A stretch of 29,884 nt of DNA from JBOFFI01 sp051657245 (GCA_051657245.1 JBOFKI010000129.1:1-29884); one strand, 5' to 3'. Shown: positions 16,946-25,367, counted from the stretch's first letter. Notes: a model not told the origin generated them from the letters alone. Numbers and translations: made by a program.

Positions 16946-17545
16946 AAAAGAAGGCTTTAAGGTTTCTAGAAACGCACGGTAAGCTTGGAGAGTTGTTCTC
17001 TGAGGAAGCAGAGAGGGCGTATTAAAATGTTCTTCTTGCCATAAACAAGATGTCATGGCACCCATTTGGAACACAAACCAAAGATCTTGGATTTCTTCTC
17101 GGGTTAGGGCTGGGTCGGGAAATACATAAACAGGGATATTTCCTTTTGCAACAGCATAGCCAATTTCTGCAATGGTCCCATAAGCTTTCCCTGAAACAAT
17201 CGCAACCATCACAGAAGAGGTTTGAATTTTTTGGGTAATCATTTTTAAAATATCAAGGGCTTGAGTTCCTTTTGGCAGCCTGCCTTTTTCATATTTTCCC
17301 TCAGCAGAAAGAAAACTAAACACCCATGGCCCATTATAAAAATAATTCCCTCTATCCAAGAGCACGTCTGCATAAATTTTTTGAATTTTTTCAAGGGACA
17401 TCGTGGAATCTAAGGGAAGGAGAAGCTCTGCAGGAGGGTTGATGGGGATCCGGCTTGCAAAATAAACGAGTTCTTTTCCATAACTTTTTGTTCCAAAAAT
17501 CAAAAAACATAACAAAGAGCAAAAAACTCTTTTTAAGTAAAGCAT
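16940..17545 (-). CDS. Exported nucleoside 2-deoxyribosyltransferase-like protein
   Basis: About 201 residues from ATG 17545 (a TTG two codons upstream is the alternative). The first 23 or so residues form a clear signal peptide (MLYLKRVFCSLLCFLIFGTKSYG), so the protein should be periplasmic or secreted. The mature part resembles the nucleoside 2-deoxyribosyltransferase fold: VYFASRIPI at the start, and VMVAIVSGKAYGTIAEIGYA followed by VAKGNIPVYVF near the end. There E129 (counted from the TTG at 17551) matches the catalytic glutamate of the GTxxEiGyA motif. Family members are normally cytoplasmic and swap or hydrolyse nucleoside bases, so an exported form is unusual. It lies downstream of tgt on the same strand and convergent with the acyltransferase gene. 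Confidence 0.6.
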   Translation of the reverse strand: MLYLKRVFCSLLCFLIFGTKSYGKELVYFASRIPINPPAELLLPLDSTMSLEKIQKIYADVLLDRGNYFYNGPWVFSFLSAEGKYEKGRLPKGTQALDILKMITQKIQTSSVMVAIVSGKAYGTIAEIGYAVAKGNIPVYVFPDPALTREEIQDLWFVFQMGAMTSCLWQEEHFNTPSLLPQRTTLQAYRAFLETLKPSFL

Positions 17546-17640
17546 AATCAAATTTTCCTAAAATAATTAAAAACGATAAATAAACACGAAAAAATAGATT
17601 ATTAAAAAATAAAATTCAATAAATTTTTTATTAAAATAAG

Positions 17641-18843
17641 CTAAAAAAACCAGCTTGGGCGCAATATATCTAAAGTATCTAACTTTAAATGCTGCCGAAG
17701 TGCTTCCAAAAAACGATTCATGAAAGTCACGTTATGAAGTGTAATCGCAGAAAACGCCAAAAGCTCCTTTGCTTTTAGCAAATGATGAAGATAAGCTCTG
17801 GAATAAGTTTTGCACGTTTCGCAAGGGCACGTGGCATCGATAGGCCCTTCATCTTCTTTAAAGCAGGCTCGCTTTAAATTGATATGTTCCCGTGGGTGGA
17901 ATGGTTCATTAGCCGTGTCCCAATAGTGGGGACGGATTAGAGCGCCGCCATGGCGTGCTAAACGCGTAGGGTGCACACAATCAAAAGTGTCAATACCTTT
18001 TTTGACGCCCTCAAAAATGTCTCGAATGCCTCCAATGCCTAGCAAATGGATGGGGCGTTCAGGAGACAAATTTTCCATTGTCATGCCAACAACTTCATCC
18101 ATTTGAGATTTATGAGCCCCTAAGGAGCCTCCAATAGCGTGTCCAAAGAAGGGGTGTGAGCTTACAAATTGGGCGCTGAGGGCACGTAGATCAGGATAGA
18201 CACCTCCTTGAACAATCCCATAAAGCGCTTGTTTTTCAGTTTCAAGGTGTTGGAAAGCTGCTAAGCTTCTAAGGGCCCAGCGGTGGCTTAAGTGCATAGA
18301 AGATTCTGTGTACTGTTTTTCCACATGAAAAGGTGTGCATTCATCTAAAACAACAATCAGATCCGCGCCTAATTCATGTTGAACCTGAATCGACAGCTCT
18401 GGGGTAAGGGTGTGCATGGAGCCATCTAAATAAGATTTAAACGTTGCGCCTTCCTCAGTAATACGCTGAATGTTTGGGGAGCGATGAAAATTTCGATTAC
18501 CCTTAATTTCACAGGCAACTGAACCATGCCCCAAACTAAAAATCTGAAACCCACCAGAGTCTGTTAGCATGGGCCCATCCCACCCCATAAACCGGTGAAG
18601 TCCGCCCTGACGCGCGATAAGATTTGAGCCAGGTTGAAGCATTAAATGATACGTGTTGGAAAGGATGATTTGACATTTCGCTTGTTTGATTTGGGATGCA
18701 CTTAAGCCTTTGAGCGAAGCTTTCGTGGCGCAAAAAATAAAAGCGGGGGTTTCAATTTTTCCATGGGGGGTTTGGAGTTGACCCAAACGGCCTTTATGGG
18801 AATGTGATACATGCTGAAATTTAAATGAAAAATTTGGAAACAA
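17641..18843 (-). CDS. tgt: tRNA-guanine transglycosylase Tgt
   Basis: Exchanges guanine 34 of tRNAs with GUN anticodons for the queuosine precursor preQ1. The 400-residue TIM-barrel protein has LTDSGGFQIFSLG (active-site D95), the substrate loop GIVQGGVYPDLR, LLGIGGIRDIFEGV, DTFDCVHPTRLARHGGAL with the nucleophile region, and the zinc site CPCETCKTYSRAYLHHL. FCATKASLKGL in place of the more usual MPVGTxGTVK block recalls rickettsial-type Tgt. The start is a TTG at 18843, with GAGAAAG shortly upstream and a plausible promoter at 18892-18919. It is followed by the exported deoxyribosyltransferase-like gene on the same strand, after an AT-rich gap of about 95 bp. Confidence 0.97.
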   Translation of the reverse strand: MFPNFSFKFQHVSHSHKGRLGQLQTPHGKIETPAFIFCATKASLKGLSASQIKQAKCQIILSNTYHLMLQPGSNLIARQGGLHRFMGWDGPMLTDSGGFQIFSLGHGSVACEIKGNRNFHRSPNIQRITEEGATFKSYLDGSMHTLTPELSIQVQHELGADLIVVLDECTPFHVEKQYTESSMHLSHRWALRSLAAFQHLETEKQALYGIVQGGVYPDLRALSAQFVSSHPFFGHAIGGSLGAHKSQMDEVVGMTMENLSPERPIHLLGIGGIRDIFEGVKKGIDTFDCVHPTRLARHGGALIRPHYWDTANEPFHPREHINLKRACFKEDEGPIDATCPCETCKTYSRAYLHHLLKAKELLAFSAITLHNVTFMNRFLEALRQHLKLDTLDILRPSWFF

Positions 18844-18891
18844 CGGGCTTTCTCTTTTCTCTCAAAAGCAAAAAAATGAATTGATTTTTCA

Positions 18892-18919
18892 ATATTAAAA
18901 TATACCCCCAAAAAAGCAA
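18892..18919 (-). promoter_or_regulatory. Candidate sigma-70 promoter for tgt
   Basis: On the minus strand TTGCTT (complement of 18914-18919) and TAATAT (complement of 18892-18897) are 16 bp apart. They would start transcription about 40 bp upstream of the tgt start. Found by eye. Confidence 0.4.
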
Positions 18920-18992
18920 CGGGGTTATCTATCAAACGATTGAAAAAAATGGTTGGACGGGATAATGGTATAGTTAATATTCTATCCCTCTA

Positions 18993-19086
18993 TCATTCCC
19001 GCGGCTAGGCAATCTTACCACCTTGGACTTTTACTGAAGCGTTATGTTTACGGGGTTTTCCTGGATTCTCGCTTCCGCGGGAATGA
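18993..19086. repeat. Short palindromic intergenic repeat (MITE-like)
   Basis: A 12-bp arm TCATTCCCGCGG (18993-19004) is mirrored perfectly by CCGCGGGAATGA (19075-19086) around about 70 bp, in the gap between tgt and the DUF2066 gene. The right end (CCTGGATTCTCGC leading into the arm) resembles the GTCATTCCCGCG...CGCGGGAATGAC repeats scattered through many bacterial genomes. Only one copy is in this window, so the repeat status is inferred from the structure. Confidence 0.6.
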
Positions 19087-19162
19087 CAAAAGGGTGTCGG
19101 GAAGGACAAAGGCATTCAAATTCAAAAAACAATTTTTTTCAATCAAAAAAACGAAACAGTCC

Positions 19163-19191
19163 TTGTTTTTTGCGGGCAAAATAGATAGAAT
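19163..19191 (+). promoter_or_regulatory. Candidate sigma-70 promoter for the DUF2066-hda operon
   Basis: TTGTTT (19163-19168) and TAGAAT (19186-19191) are 17 bp apart, the optimal spacing, about 42 bp before the first gene of the operon. Of the promoters proposed here this one has the best spacing and hexamers. Confidence 0.5.
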
Positions 19192-19232
19192 GAGTCGACT
19201 TTTCCGAAAAATCTTAAAGCCTCGGGGGCTCC

Positions 19233-20021
19233 ATGAAGCGTTTTTCTCGACTGTTTCTTGTTCGCTCTGTTTGTTTTTTTTCCTTCTCCAGCGTGTTAAG
19301 CTTTTGGATTGCTGTTCTTTTTTTGAATCTACAGCCCATCAAAGCAGAAAATGTGGCGCCCGTTGTGAGGGGGAACCAAGTTTATAAGCTTTTGGTTGAA
19401 CTTCAGGCGCCCCAGGGCAAATGGTCTTCTGATCCGCGCCATGAGGCTATTTTAGAAGCGCACCGAAGAGCGCTACAAGAAGCGGCCCTTCACTATGCAG
19501 ATGGTTCAACAGCCACACTTCCCCAACTCCCTTCAGATGCGACACTTTTGGACATGGTGGAATCTTTTTCAGTGAAAAAAGAAAAAGTTAACGCTGCCCA
19601 ATATCGAGGTATGTTTCATTTCACCTTTAAACCCAAAGCCCTTGAAAAATGGTTGAAACAACCCACATCAGAAACGAATGAAGCCCCTTCCAAGCTGGCG
19701 GAGGGAGGGGCGTTTTCTACTGAAGCTGTACATAAAATCCCCCTTTTGTTAAATGTTAAAATAGCATCCTTCAAGGATTGGATTCAGCTTAGGAAGACCC
19801 TGGATACCGTTGGGGAGCATCTGGTCCGCCAACAAATTTTGAGCCTTTCCCAAAATCAAGGGAAAATATCTCTTCTTTGGAAAGGGTCCGCTGATTTTTT
19901 TGCAGCCCATCTTGAAACATTAGGATTTAAAGTTACCAAGTTGCCCCATCAGTGGGATATTGAAAAATCTTCTCACCAGCAACGAGGTAATGTCTTCTCA
20001 TCAAAAAGGGTTGTTTCGTGA
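19233..20021 (+). CDS. DUF2066 domain-containing exported protein
   Basis: Envelope protein of unknown function. The 262-residue sequence has a long N-terminal hydrophobic segment (about residues 15-33) ending QPIKA, a likely signal peptide. The DUF2066 pattern follows: YKLLVELQAP, then HEAILEAHRRALQEAALHYA, LLDMVESFSVKKEKVNAAQY and FHFTFKPKALEKWL. The ATG at 19233 is preceded by a G-rich run (CGGGGG). Its last 4 bp overlap the start of the phosphatidyltransferase gene (GTGA), so translation is coupled. DUF2066 genes often head this same gene series in Alphaproteobacteria. No activity can be assigned. Confidence 0.75.
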   Translation: MKRFSRLFLVRSVCFFSFSSVLSFWIAVLFLNLQPIKAENVAPVVRGNQVYKLLVELQAPQGKWSSDPRHEAILEAHRRALQEAALHYADGSTATLPQLPSDATLLDMVESFSVKKEKVNAAQYRGMFHFTFKPKALEKWLKQPTSETNEAPSKLAEGGAFSTEAVHKIPLLLNVKIASFKDWIQLRKTLDTVGEHLVRQQILSLSQNQGKISLLWKGSADFFAAHLETLGFKVTKLPHQWDIEKSSHQQRGNVFSSKRVVS

Positions 20022-20635
20022 CCTTACCTAATTTGATCAGTCTTTTTCGGCTTTTTTCTAGTTTTGTGATTATATATTTGATTTCTCAAGACCGCCTTCA
20101 GGAAGCTTTTGTCCTATTTTGCTTCGCGGCTTGTTCAGATTTTGTAGATGGTTTTTTTGCACGTTACCTAAAATCTTATTCTCGTTTGGGAGCTTATCTA
20201 GACCCCTTGGCCGATAAAATTCTTTTGAGCTCTGTGCTCATAGCCCTCACAGTTTATGGAGTAATTCCGATTTGGGTCACATTTTTAGCAGTCTTGCGAG
20301 ATTTATTAATTTTAGCAGGCGTTGCTTCGTTGTGGCTGGCCCAAAAACCTTTTGAAATAAAACCCCTATGGGTGAGCAAACTCAACACATTGTTACAGAT
20401 TTGTGTGGTGCTGGTTTCCCTCTCACCCAATTTTTCATATCCTGAAATTTCTAAAATTCTCTATTACTCGATGGCCTTGACGACACTCATTTCCACTGTT
20501 TTTTATAGCCGCATATGGGTTTTGCTTATGAAAGAAACTTCTTTTTTTTCTAGCTCTCATCCTGCCTTTTCGTCTTCCCAGTTTCAATCAAGCATGATGA
20601 AATTTAAAAAAAGACGCAGCATGAAATTTAAATAA
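20018..20635 (+). CDS. CDP-alcohol phosphatidyltransferase (PgsA-like)
   Basis: Integral membrane enzyme that transfers a phosphatidyl group from CDP-diacylglycerol to an alcohol, most simply glycerol-3-phosphate. The signature D(x2)DG(x2)AR(x8)G(x3)D(x3)D is complete: D41 and D44 in SDFVDGFFARYL, then G58, D62 and D66 in RLGAYLDPLADK. About six membrane helices are seen in 205 residues; the tail is basic and Ser/Lys-rich. The start is GTG 20018, overlapping the previous stop by 4 bp. In Alphaproteobacteria this locus often has a second PgsA-like enzyme beside the AI-2E permease and Hda, so I do not name it pgsA. Confidence 0.88.
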   Translation: MTLPNLISLFRLFSSFVIIYLISQDRLQEAFVLFCFAACSDFVDGFFARYLKSYSRLGAYLDPLADKILLSSVLIALTVYGVIPIWVTFLAVLRDLLILAGVASLWLAQKPFEIKPLWVSKLNTLLQICVVLVSLSPNFSYPEISKILYYSMALTTLISTVFYSRIWVLLMKETSFFSSSHPAFSSSQFQSSMMKFKKRRSMKFK

Positions 20636-20650
20636 AACAAAGAGACCTTA

Positions 20651-21763
20651 TTGGTGATTCATCCAACACACAATCCTTTTTCACTCACCTTGCTTCATAA
20701 GCGAGCTCCCCTATTTTGGGGCATTCTTTTTGGGGTTTTTTGCGTTCTTTTTTATCTCCTGCAAGGAATGTTGATGCCTTTTGTGGCAGGCTTTTTAATC
20801 GCCTATATTTTTAACCCTTTGGTCCAAAAAGCTGAACAATGCCACCTTCCGCGCGCCCTTGGCTCTTCACTGATTATTGGCACGTTCATTTTGCTGATTT
20901 TGATCTTTTTGTTTGTCACCATTCCCTTTGTAAAATCAGAGCTTCTTTTTCTTTTGGGACATTTTCCAGAATATGGTCAACATGTTTTAAAAAAAATAGA
21001 GCCTTTTTTTAAAAACTTTTCCCAATATGTCTCTGTGGAAGAGTTTGAATCTTTAAAAAAAATGGCGACAGGATCTTTGGGGCAAATACTTAGCTGGTTT
21101 TTAACGTTTTTAGGAACTGTTTTCACGAGCGGATTGGCCCTGGCTAATATATTAGCTTTCATTTTTGTCGCACCCGTTGTGGCATTTTATCTATTAAAAG
21201 ATTGGCAGATTCTTCTAGCAAAATTTGATGCCCTCATCCCTAGAAACCAGGTAACGAGGTTTAGATTTTTTTTCAGGGAAATTGATAAAACCCTTGGTGG
21301 CTATGCCCGAGGACAGCTTTTAGTATGTGTTATTTTGGCACTATACTACAGCACCGCCCTTGCTTTTACGGGCTTGGATTCAGCCTTTATAATTGGAACT
21401 CTAACAGGTTTGCTTGCATTTGTCCCTTATGTTGGGTTTTTAACCAGCCTATTGATTGCTCTGATTCTTGGAGCTATCCAATTCACCACCTGGGGAGGCA
21501 TTGGGTTAATCGGGCTTGTCTATGCAGGAGGGCAATTTTTAGAAACTTTCTTTTTAACGCCGAAATTTGTGGGAGGACACACAGGTTTACACCCCGTCTG
21601 GATTATGTTTGCTCTTTTCGCCGGGGGTGTTTTGAGCGGGTTTACAGGGGTGCTGCTTGCACTCCCCGTGGCAGCAGTCTTGGGAGTTTGCGTACGCTTT
21701 ATGATTCAGGCCTATTTGGATAGTTCTCTTTACAACTCAAAAATTCCAAAATCTGATGCATGA
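20651..21763 (+). CDS. AI-2E family transporter (PerM/YdiK-like permease)
   Basis: Multi-spanning inner-membrane protein of the AI-2E exporter superfamily, whose members include autoinducer-2 exporters and Na+/H+ antiporters. The 370-residue protein has the family layout: two N-terminal helices (FWGILFGVFCVLFYLLQGML, and FVAGFLIAYIFNPLVQ, the usual iaYlfnPlv block), a soluble loop (about 90-140), then five or six helices including FVAPVVAFYLLKDW, LLAFVPYVGFLTSLLIALIL, and GHTGLHPVWIMFALFAGG near the end. The start is TTG 20651 or GTG 20654, 16-19 bp after the previous gene. It overlaps the Hda-like gene by 8 bp. Substrate is unknown. Confidence 0.9.
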   Translation: MVIHPTHNPFSLTLLHKRAPLFWGILFGVFCVLFYLLQGMLMPFVAGFLIAYIFNPLVQKAEQCHLPRALGSSLIIGTFILLILIFLFVTIPFVKSELLFLLGHFPEYGQHVLKKIEPFFKNFSQYVSVEEFESLKKMATGSLGQILSWFLTFLGTVFTSGLALANILAFIFVAPVVAFYLLKDWQILLAKFDALIPRNQVTRFRFFFREIDKTLGGYARGQLLVCVILALYYSTALAFTGLDSAFIIGTLTGLLAFVPYVGFLTSLLIALILGAIQFTTWGGIGLIGLVYAGGQFLETFFLTPKFVGGHTGLHPVWIMFALFAGGVLSGFTGVLLALPVAAVLGVCVRFMIQAYLDSSLYNSKIPKSDA

Positions 21764-22436
21764 TGCTGTCCAACTTCTTTTGCCGCTAGGTCTTCCCCCT
21801 GTTCTGTCTTCGGAGCGTTTTTATACAAGCCCAAGCAACCAAGAAGCCTTTACGTGGGTCCAGCGCTGGCCTAACTGGCCCCAGCGCTGTTTAGCAATCT
21901 ACGGTCCTCCTGGATGTGGAAAAACCCACCTAGGGCGTGTGTGGCAACATCATATCCAGGGGTATTGGGTGGAAGAAACCGTTTGCGACGCATGGACCCC
22001 CACAGATTTGGTTTTAAAACACCCAGCCCTCGTCATTGACAATGCACACCTATTTAAAAATGAGACTTATTTATTTCATCTCTACAATGCCGTTCAAGAA
22101 AATAGGGGCTGGCTTTTGTTGCTAGCACCCCAGCCACCCGCTCGTTGGAGCATTAGTCTGCCAGATTTACACTCTCGTTTAAAAATGCTTCCCGTGGCTC
22201 AAATTCTTCCACCAGATGATATTCTCCTGTTTCAAGTGCTCCAAAAACTTTTTGCAGATTTGCAACTAGATGTTGAAGATGAAATTTTGACGTTTCTAAT
22301 CCAGCATATGGAACGTTCCTTCCTTTCAGCCCAACGGCTTGTGGATTTCTTAAATCAAGAATCCCTACGCCTGCATCGAGGTCTCACACGCCATTTTGTT
22401 CGAGAGTGGTGGCGAAAGTGGCTTTTAAGCACCTAA
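21756..22436 (+). CDS. hdaA: Hda/HdaA-like DnaA regulatory inactivator
   Basis: AAA+ protein that, with the sliding clamp, stimulates ATP hydrolysis by DnaA and so prevents re-initiation. The 226-residue protein is shorter than DnaA and lacks its DNA-binding domain. Near the N-terminus QLLLPL (6-11) matches the clamp-binding motif of Hda. Walker A is GPPGCGKTH (50-58), the Walker B equivalent is ALVIDNAH (91-98, D95), and LPDLHSRLKMLPVAQI matches the sensor-1 and box VII region. ATG 21756 lies inside the end of the permease gene (8-bp overlap). It ends the four-gene operon that starts with the DUF2066 gene. Confidence 0.88.
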   Translation: MHDAVQLLLPLGLPPVLSSERFYTSPSNQEAFTWVQRWPNWPQRCLAIYGPPGCGKTHLGRVWQHHIQGYWVEETVCDAWTPTDLVLKHPALVIDNAHLFKNETYLFHLYNAVQENRGWLLLLAPQPPARWSISLPDLHSRLKMLPVAQILPPDDILLFQVLQKLFADLQLDVEDEILTFLIQHMERSFLSAQRLVDFLNQESLRLHRGLTRHFVREWWRKWLLST

Positions 22437-22553
22437 AACTAAAAACATGTAAATATTTTAAAACAAATGAATTGAAGATTTTTTTATTTTCATTATATTT
22501 TTTAGATATTTATTTTATGCTTATTGATTTTTTAATTACAGAATATTAGAAAT

Positions 22554-23464
22554 ATGAAATATTTTTCGAAAAAATTGAGTTTATTTATTTTGTTGGCTGC
22601 AATGATAAACCCTGGGTTTGCGGGCTCAATTAAACAGGATTCATTAAAAGCGCAGAAAAACAAAATACAAAAAAATTCCTAAAATTAGGTCAAACCCTCA
22701 AAAATCGATAAAATGGGATGATCTTAAGACGTTGGATTCAATAAATATTCTCAAAATTATCAATGCACTTCCAGAACGTTTGCGCCCTCAAGAGCCGATG
22801 AATTGGAACTCTTTTGTTTCTAATGCGTATCCTCTAGAAGAAAGTCTAAAATTTTATCATAGCCTTCCTGTCTCTTATAAACCTGGCTCTTTAGGCGAAA
22901 TACCAGATTTTTCTCCAGATGATTTAGTAGATGATCCAAATGAACTCATACGCTCCCTCAAATCTCTTGCGCCTAACAACCCAAGGTGGTCTCCTGCCCA
23001 TAAAAAATCTGTCTGCGTATTGGCGCCTGTTTTTTTCGTAGTACGGGATTTAACAAAAAATGAATTTGAAACATGGTTATCTTTAACCCAGCTTGCTCGC
23101 GTTGAGCTGCTTCGAATGTGTGCAAGAAGCAATAAATTTCCAAAGCTAGATCTGCTGATACCAGCAGGTTTAGACAACGAAGGCCTTACGACTTTTTTCC
23201 AAGACGCATTGTTCCCTGGAAAAAAATGGATTACTGAGGATTTACAAAGAAGCGCGATTTATTTGAAATATAAGGAACAAACGCCTGCTGTTGCGGCTTT
23301 AAGGCGTCTTCTAGAGGCTGCTATACCTCACAAAGGACGTTTACCTTAATTTGCAAAAACCAGGATCAAAAGTACTTTCCAGTAAAAAAGGGGAGGCAAA
23401 TAGCTGCCTTCCCGATGCAAAAGCAGCTTTTTTAGATTTTCAAAAAAACGGTCTTGAAGTTTAA
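22554..23464 (+). pseudogene. Exported hypothetical protein, frameshifted
   Basis: ATG 22554 opens a short frame with a clean signal peptide (LSLFILLAAMINPGFAG) that ends at TAA 22680-22682. The next frame (+1) is open from 22648 through 23349 and reads on naturally from the signal peptide (SNPQKSIKWDDLKTLDSINI), so a single-base change in the A-rich stretch 22656-22675 probably split one gene. After the stop at 23349 a third frame stays open to 23464 (LNLQKPGSKVLSSKKGEANS...), hinting at a second break; this part is less certain. The main body (at least 206 residues) is hydrophilic with leucine-rich helices, and I recognise no domain. It stands alone in AT-rich DNA between the hda operon and tRNA-Arg. 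A TTG at 22732 could start a shorter protein without the signal. Confidence 0.55.
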
Positions 23465-23497
23465 GAAGCATTATCGTAGGTTAGTAGGACATTTGCG

Positions 23498-23574
23498 GCG
23501 CCCGTGGCTCAATTGGATAGAGCACCAGACTACGGATCTGGGGGTTAGGAGTTCGAATCTTCTCGGGCGCGCCA
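23498..23574 (+). tRNA. tRNA-Arg (anticodon ACG)
   Basis: A 77-nt cloverleaf. The acceptor arm GCGCCCG pairs with CGGGCGC, with discriminator G and an encoded CCA (23572-23574). The D arm is GCTCAATTGGATAGAGC, the anticodon stem CCAGA/TCTGG holds loop CTACGGA (anticodon ACG), and the T arm is AGGAG-TTCGAAT-CTTCT with one G-U pair. A34 would be deaminated to inosine to read CGN codons. Confidence 0.96.
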
Positions 23575-23602
23575 AAATCTCCCCTTTTTTTAGGAAACAT
23601 CT

Positions 23603-24529
23603 ATGTCCCTTTCCCCTTCGCTTTCCTCGGATGAAGTTTTTTTTAAGACCGCGCGTTTAACGGTTCCAGCCCTCGAGGAAATTTTAGAAAAACCTTTTCC
23701 TGTTTTGGATCATGGATTTGTTCGAGTTGTGGATTATATGGGGGGAGATGCTTCCATTGTGCAAGCCGCACGGGTTTCTTATGGCAAAGGAACTAAAAAA
23801 ATCCACGAGGACAGAGGACTCATCCGCTACCTCCTCAGGCATCGCCATACGACCCCGTTTGAGATGTGTGAAATCAAATTTCACATTAAACTACCCATTT
23901 TCATTGCGCGCCAATGGATTCGTCACCGAACGGCTAATGTCAATGAATATTCCGCGCGCTATTCGATTATGGATAAAGAATTTTATATTCCCCAACCAGA
24001 GCATATAGCAGCCCAAGCTACCCACAATCGCCAAGGACGCGGAGATGTTTTAACTCCTGAGCAGAGTATCGAAGTCTCCCGCCTTTTGCGGCGAGATGCG
24101 GAACAAGCTTATGACACCTATGCTTTTTTGTTAAACCAGACGGAAGCGGGAGAAGTGATAGACCCTGAGCGGGATTGCCTTGCCCGGGAATTGGCTCGCA
24201 TGAACCTGACATTAAATTATTATACCCAGTGGTATTGGAAGGTAGATTTGCATAATCTGATGCATTTTTTGGCCCTGCGGGCAGACCCCCATGCTCAATA
24301 TGAAATTCAAGCCTATGCCAAGGTGATGCTTGATATTCTAGCAACTTGGGTTCCTTTTGCGTATGAGGCGTTTCTGGACTATCTCGCCAATGCTGTTTCT
24401 TTTTCAGCAAGTGCTCTGGAAGTGATTCAGCGACTAGTACGAGGAGGACAGGTGAAGCGCCAAGAAACGACGATGAGCCAACGGGAATGGGACGAGATGT
24501 GCCAATCTTTGGGAATTACCCTTGATTGA
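23603..24529 (+). CDS. thyX: FAD-dependent thymidylate synthase ThyX
   Basis: Makes dTMP from dUMP using FAD, NADPH and methylenetetrahydrofolate, replacing classical ThyA. The 308-residue protein has the ThyX motif region RQWIRHRTANVNEYSARYS (RHR at 107-109, NE at 114-115). It also has RHRHTTPFEMCEIKFHIKLP near 79-98 and the C-terminal active-site block ARELARMNLTLNYYTQWYWK followed by DLHNLMHFLALR. The form RHRTANVNE rather than RHRxxSxNE is seen in alphaproteobacterial and rickettsial ThyX. The start is ATG 23603, 28 bp after tRNA-Arg. A strong terminator follows 15 bp after the stop. Confidence 0.97.
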   Translation: MSLSPSLSSDEVFFKTARLTVPALEEILEKPFPVLDHGFVRVVDYMGGDASIVQAARVSYGKGTKKIHEDRGLIRYLLRHRHTTPFEMCEIKFHIKLPIFIARQWIRHRTANVNEYSARYSIMDKEFYIPQPEHIAAQATHNRQGRGDVLTPEQSIEVSRLLRRDAEQAYDTYAFLLNQTEAGEVIDPERDCLARELARMNLTLNYYTQWYWKVDLHNLMHFLALRADPHAQYEIQAYAKVMLDILATWVPFAYEAFLDYLANAVSFSASALEVIQRLVRGGQVKRQETTMSQREWDEMCQSLGITLD

Positions 24530-24543
24530 CGTTAGTTCTCTAT

Positions 24544-24582
24544 AAAAAAAAGGCTCCCACCTTTTACGGCGGGAGCCTTTTT
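24544..24582. terminator. Bidirectional rho-independent terminator
   Basis: GGCTCCC (24552-24558) pairs with GGGAGCC (24571-24577). A run of eight A lies on the left and TTTTT on the right, and the A/T flanks extend the stem. It can end thyX on the plus strand and the beta-barrel gene on the minus strand, whose stop is only 24 bp away. Confidence 0.88.
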
Positions 24583-24605
24583 CGCTTAAAGCTCAGCTCC
24601 AATAA

Positions 24606-25367
24606 TTAGAAAGCATAGCCAAGACGAAACATCACGTTGTGAGAAACGGGCATAATATCTTGAACTCTAGCGTTTTTCGTAAAATGCTTATAAGTGGTAT
24701 AGGTGTAACCAAGGCCCATCATCATGTTGCGAGAGACTTTGAGGTCAACCCCTGCACCCACGACAAAACCGTTAAGACGCATTTTTTCACTGATAGCAGC
24801 AGGAGCAGCACCAGCAGAAACGACGCTACCTTTCAACTGAAATTGGCTATTCACGACACCAGCTTTAACATAAGGCATGGCGTTGTTCATAGCGATACCC
24901 ATCCGGGCGGCAACTTCTATGCTGCTTTTTTTCTTAAGAGATAATTCTGTACTGTCTAATCCAACAGCACGAACAGCCCCACGAACACCATCAACAGTAG
25001 CCTCATCCCCACCAGCATTAAGCGCAGCATCAATCGCTTCAGCATTTGGCAAACTGAATTTTACTTCCAATTTTTCGCCAGACATCAGGTAAGCCGCTTC
25101 AAGGCCAAGGTAAACGCGGCTTGTGCCAAGCTCTTTACCATATCCAAGAAAGACTCCACCATTCATGCCTTTAACAGCAAGATCAAGCTTTAAAGGATCA
25201 ACTTTTATGCTTGCGTGCCCTGAAGCATGACCAAAGGTCAAGCCTGAATAAAACCCTGAAAAGTTGCAAGCAGGAGAAAGGGCAGGCATTGGGGTCATGT
25301 CTGAAGCCATTGCTACAGACGTTAAAAGTGTTGCACCCAAAAGCGCGTACGAAATTTTTTTCATCAT
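24606..25367 (-). CDS. Outer membrane beta-barrel protein (porin-like/Omp25 type)
   Basis: A 253-residue outer-membrane protein. The signal peptide MMKKISYALLGATLLTSVAMA is followed by alternating beta-strand sequence typical of small 8-stranded barrels: FSGFYSGLTFGHASGH, GGVFLGYGKELG, VYLGLEAAYLMSG, IEVAARMGIAMNN, PYVKAGVVNSQF, LNGFVVGAGVDLKVS, MMMGLGYTYTTYK. It ends FRLGYAF, with a terminal aromatic residue as BAM substrates require. A charged, helical-looking insert (about 105-140) may be a surface loop. ATG 25367 has AGG eight bases upstream. It stands alone with a terminator after it. It could be a surface antigen or adhesin-like barrel; the exact role is unknown. Confidence 0.85.
   Translation of the reverse strand: MMKKISYALLGATLLTSVAMASDMTPMPALSPACNFSGFYSGLTFGHASGHASIKVDPLKLDLAVKGMNGGVFLGYGKELGTSRVYLGLEAAYLMSGEKLEVKFSLPNAEAIDAALNAGGDEATVDGVRGAVRAVGLDSTELSLKKKSSIEVAARMGIAMNNAMPYVKAGVVNSQFQLKGSVVSAGAAPAAISEKMRLNGFVVGAGVDLKVSRNMMMGLGYTYTTYKHFTKNARVQDIMPVSHNVMFRLGYAF

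Noticed and set aside
19094..19387. 97-codon frame starting before the DUF2066 gene
   Set aside because: It overlaps the DUF2066 signal peptide in another frame, spans the likely promoter and has no ribosome site.
24018..24410. 130-codon minus-strand frame inside thyX
   Set aside because: Shadow of thyX, whose motifs are all in the plus frame.
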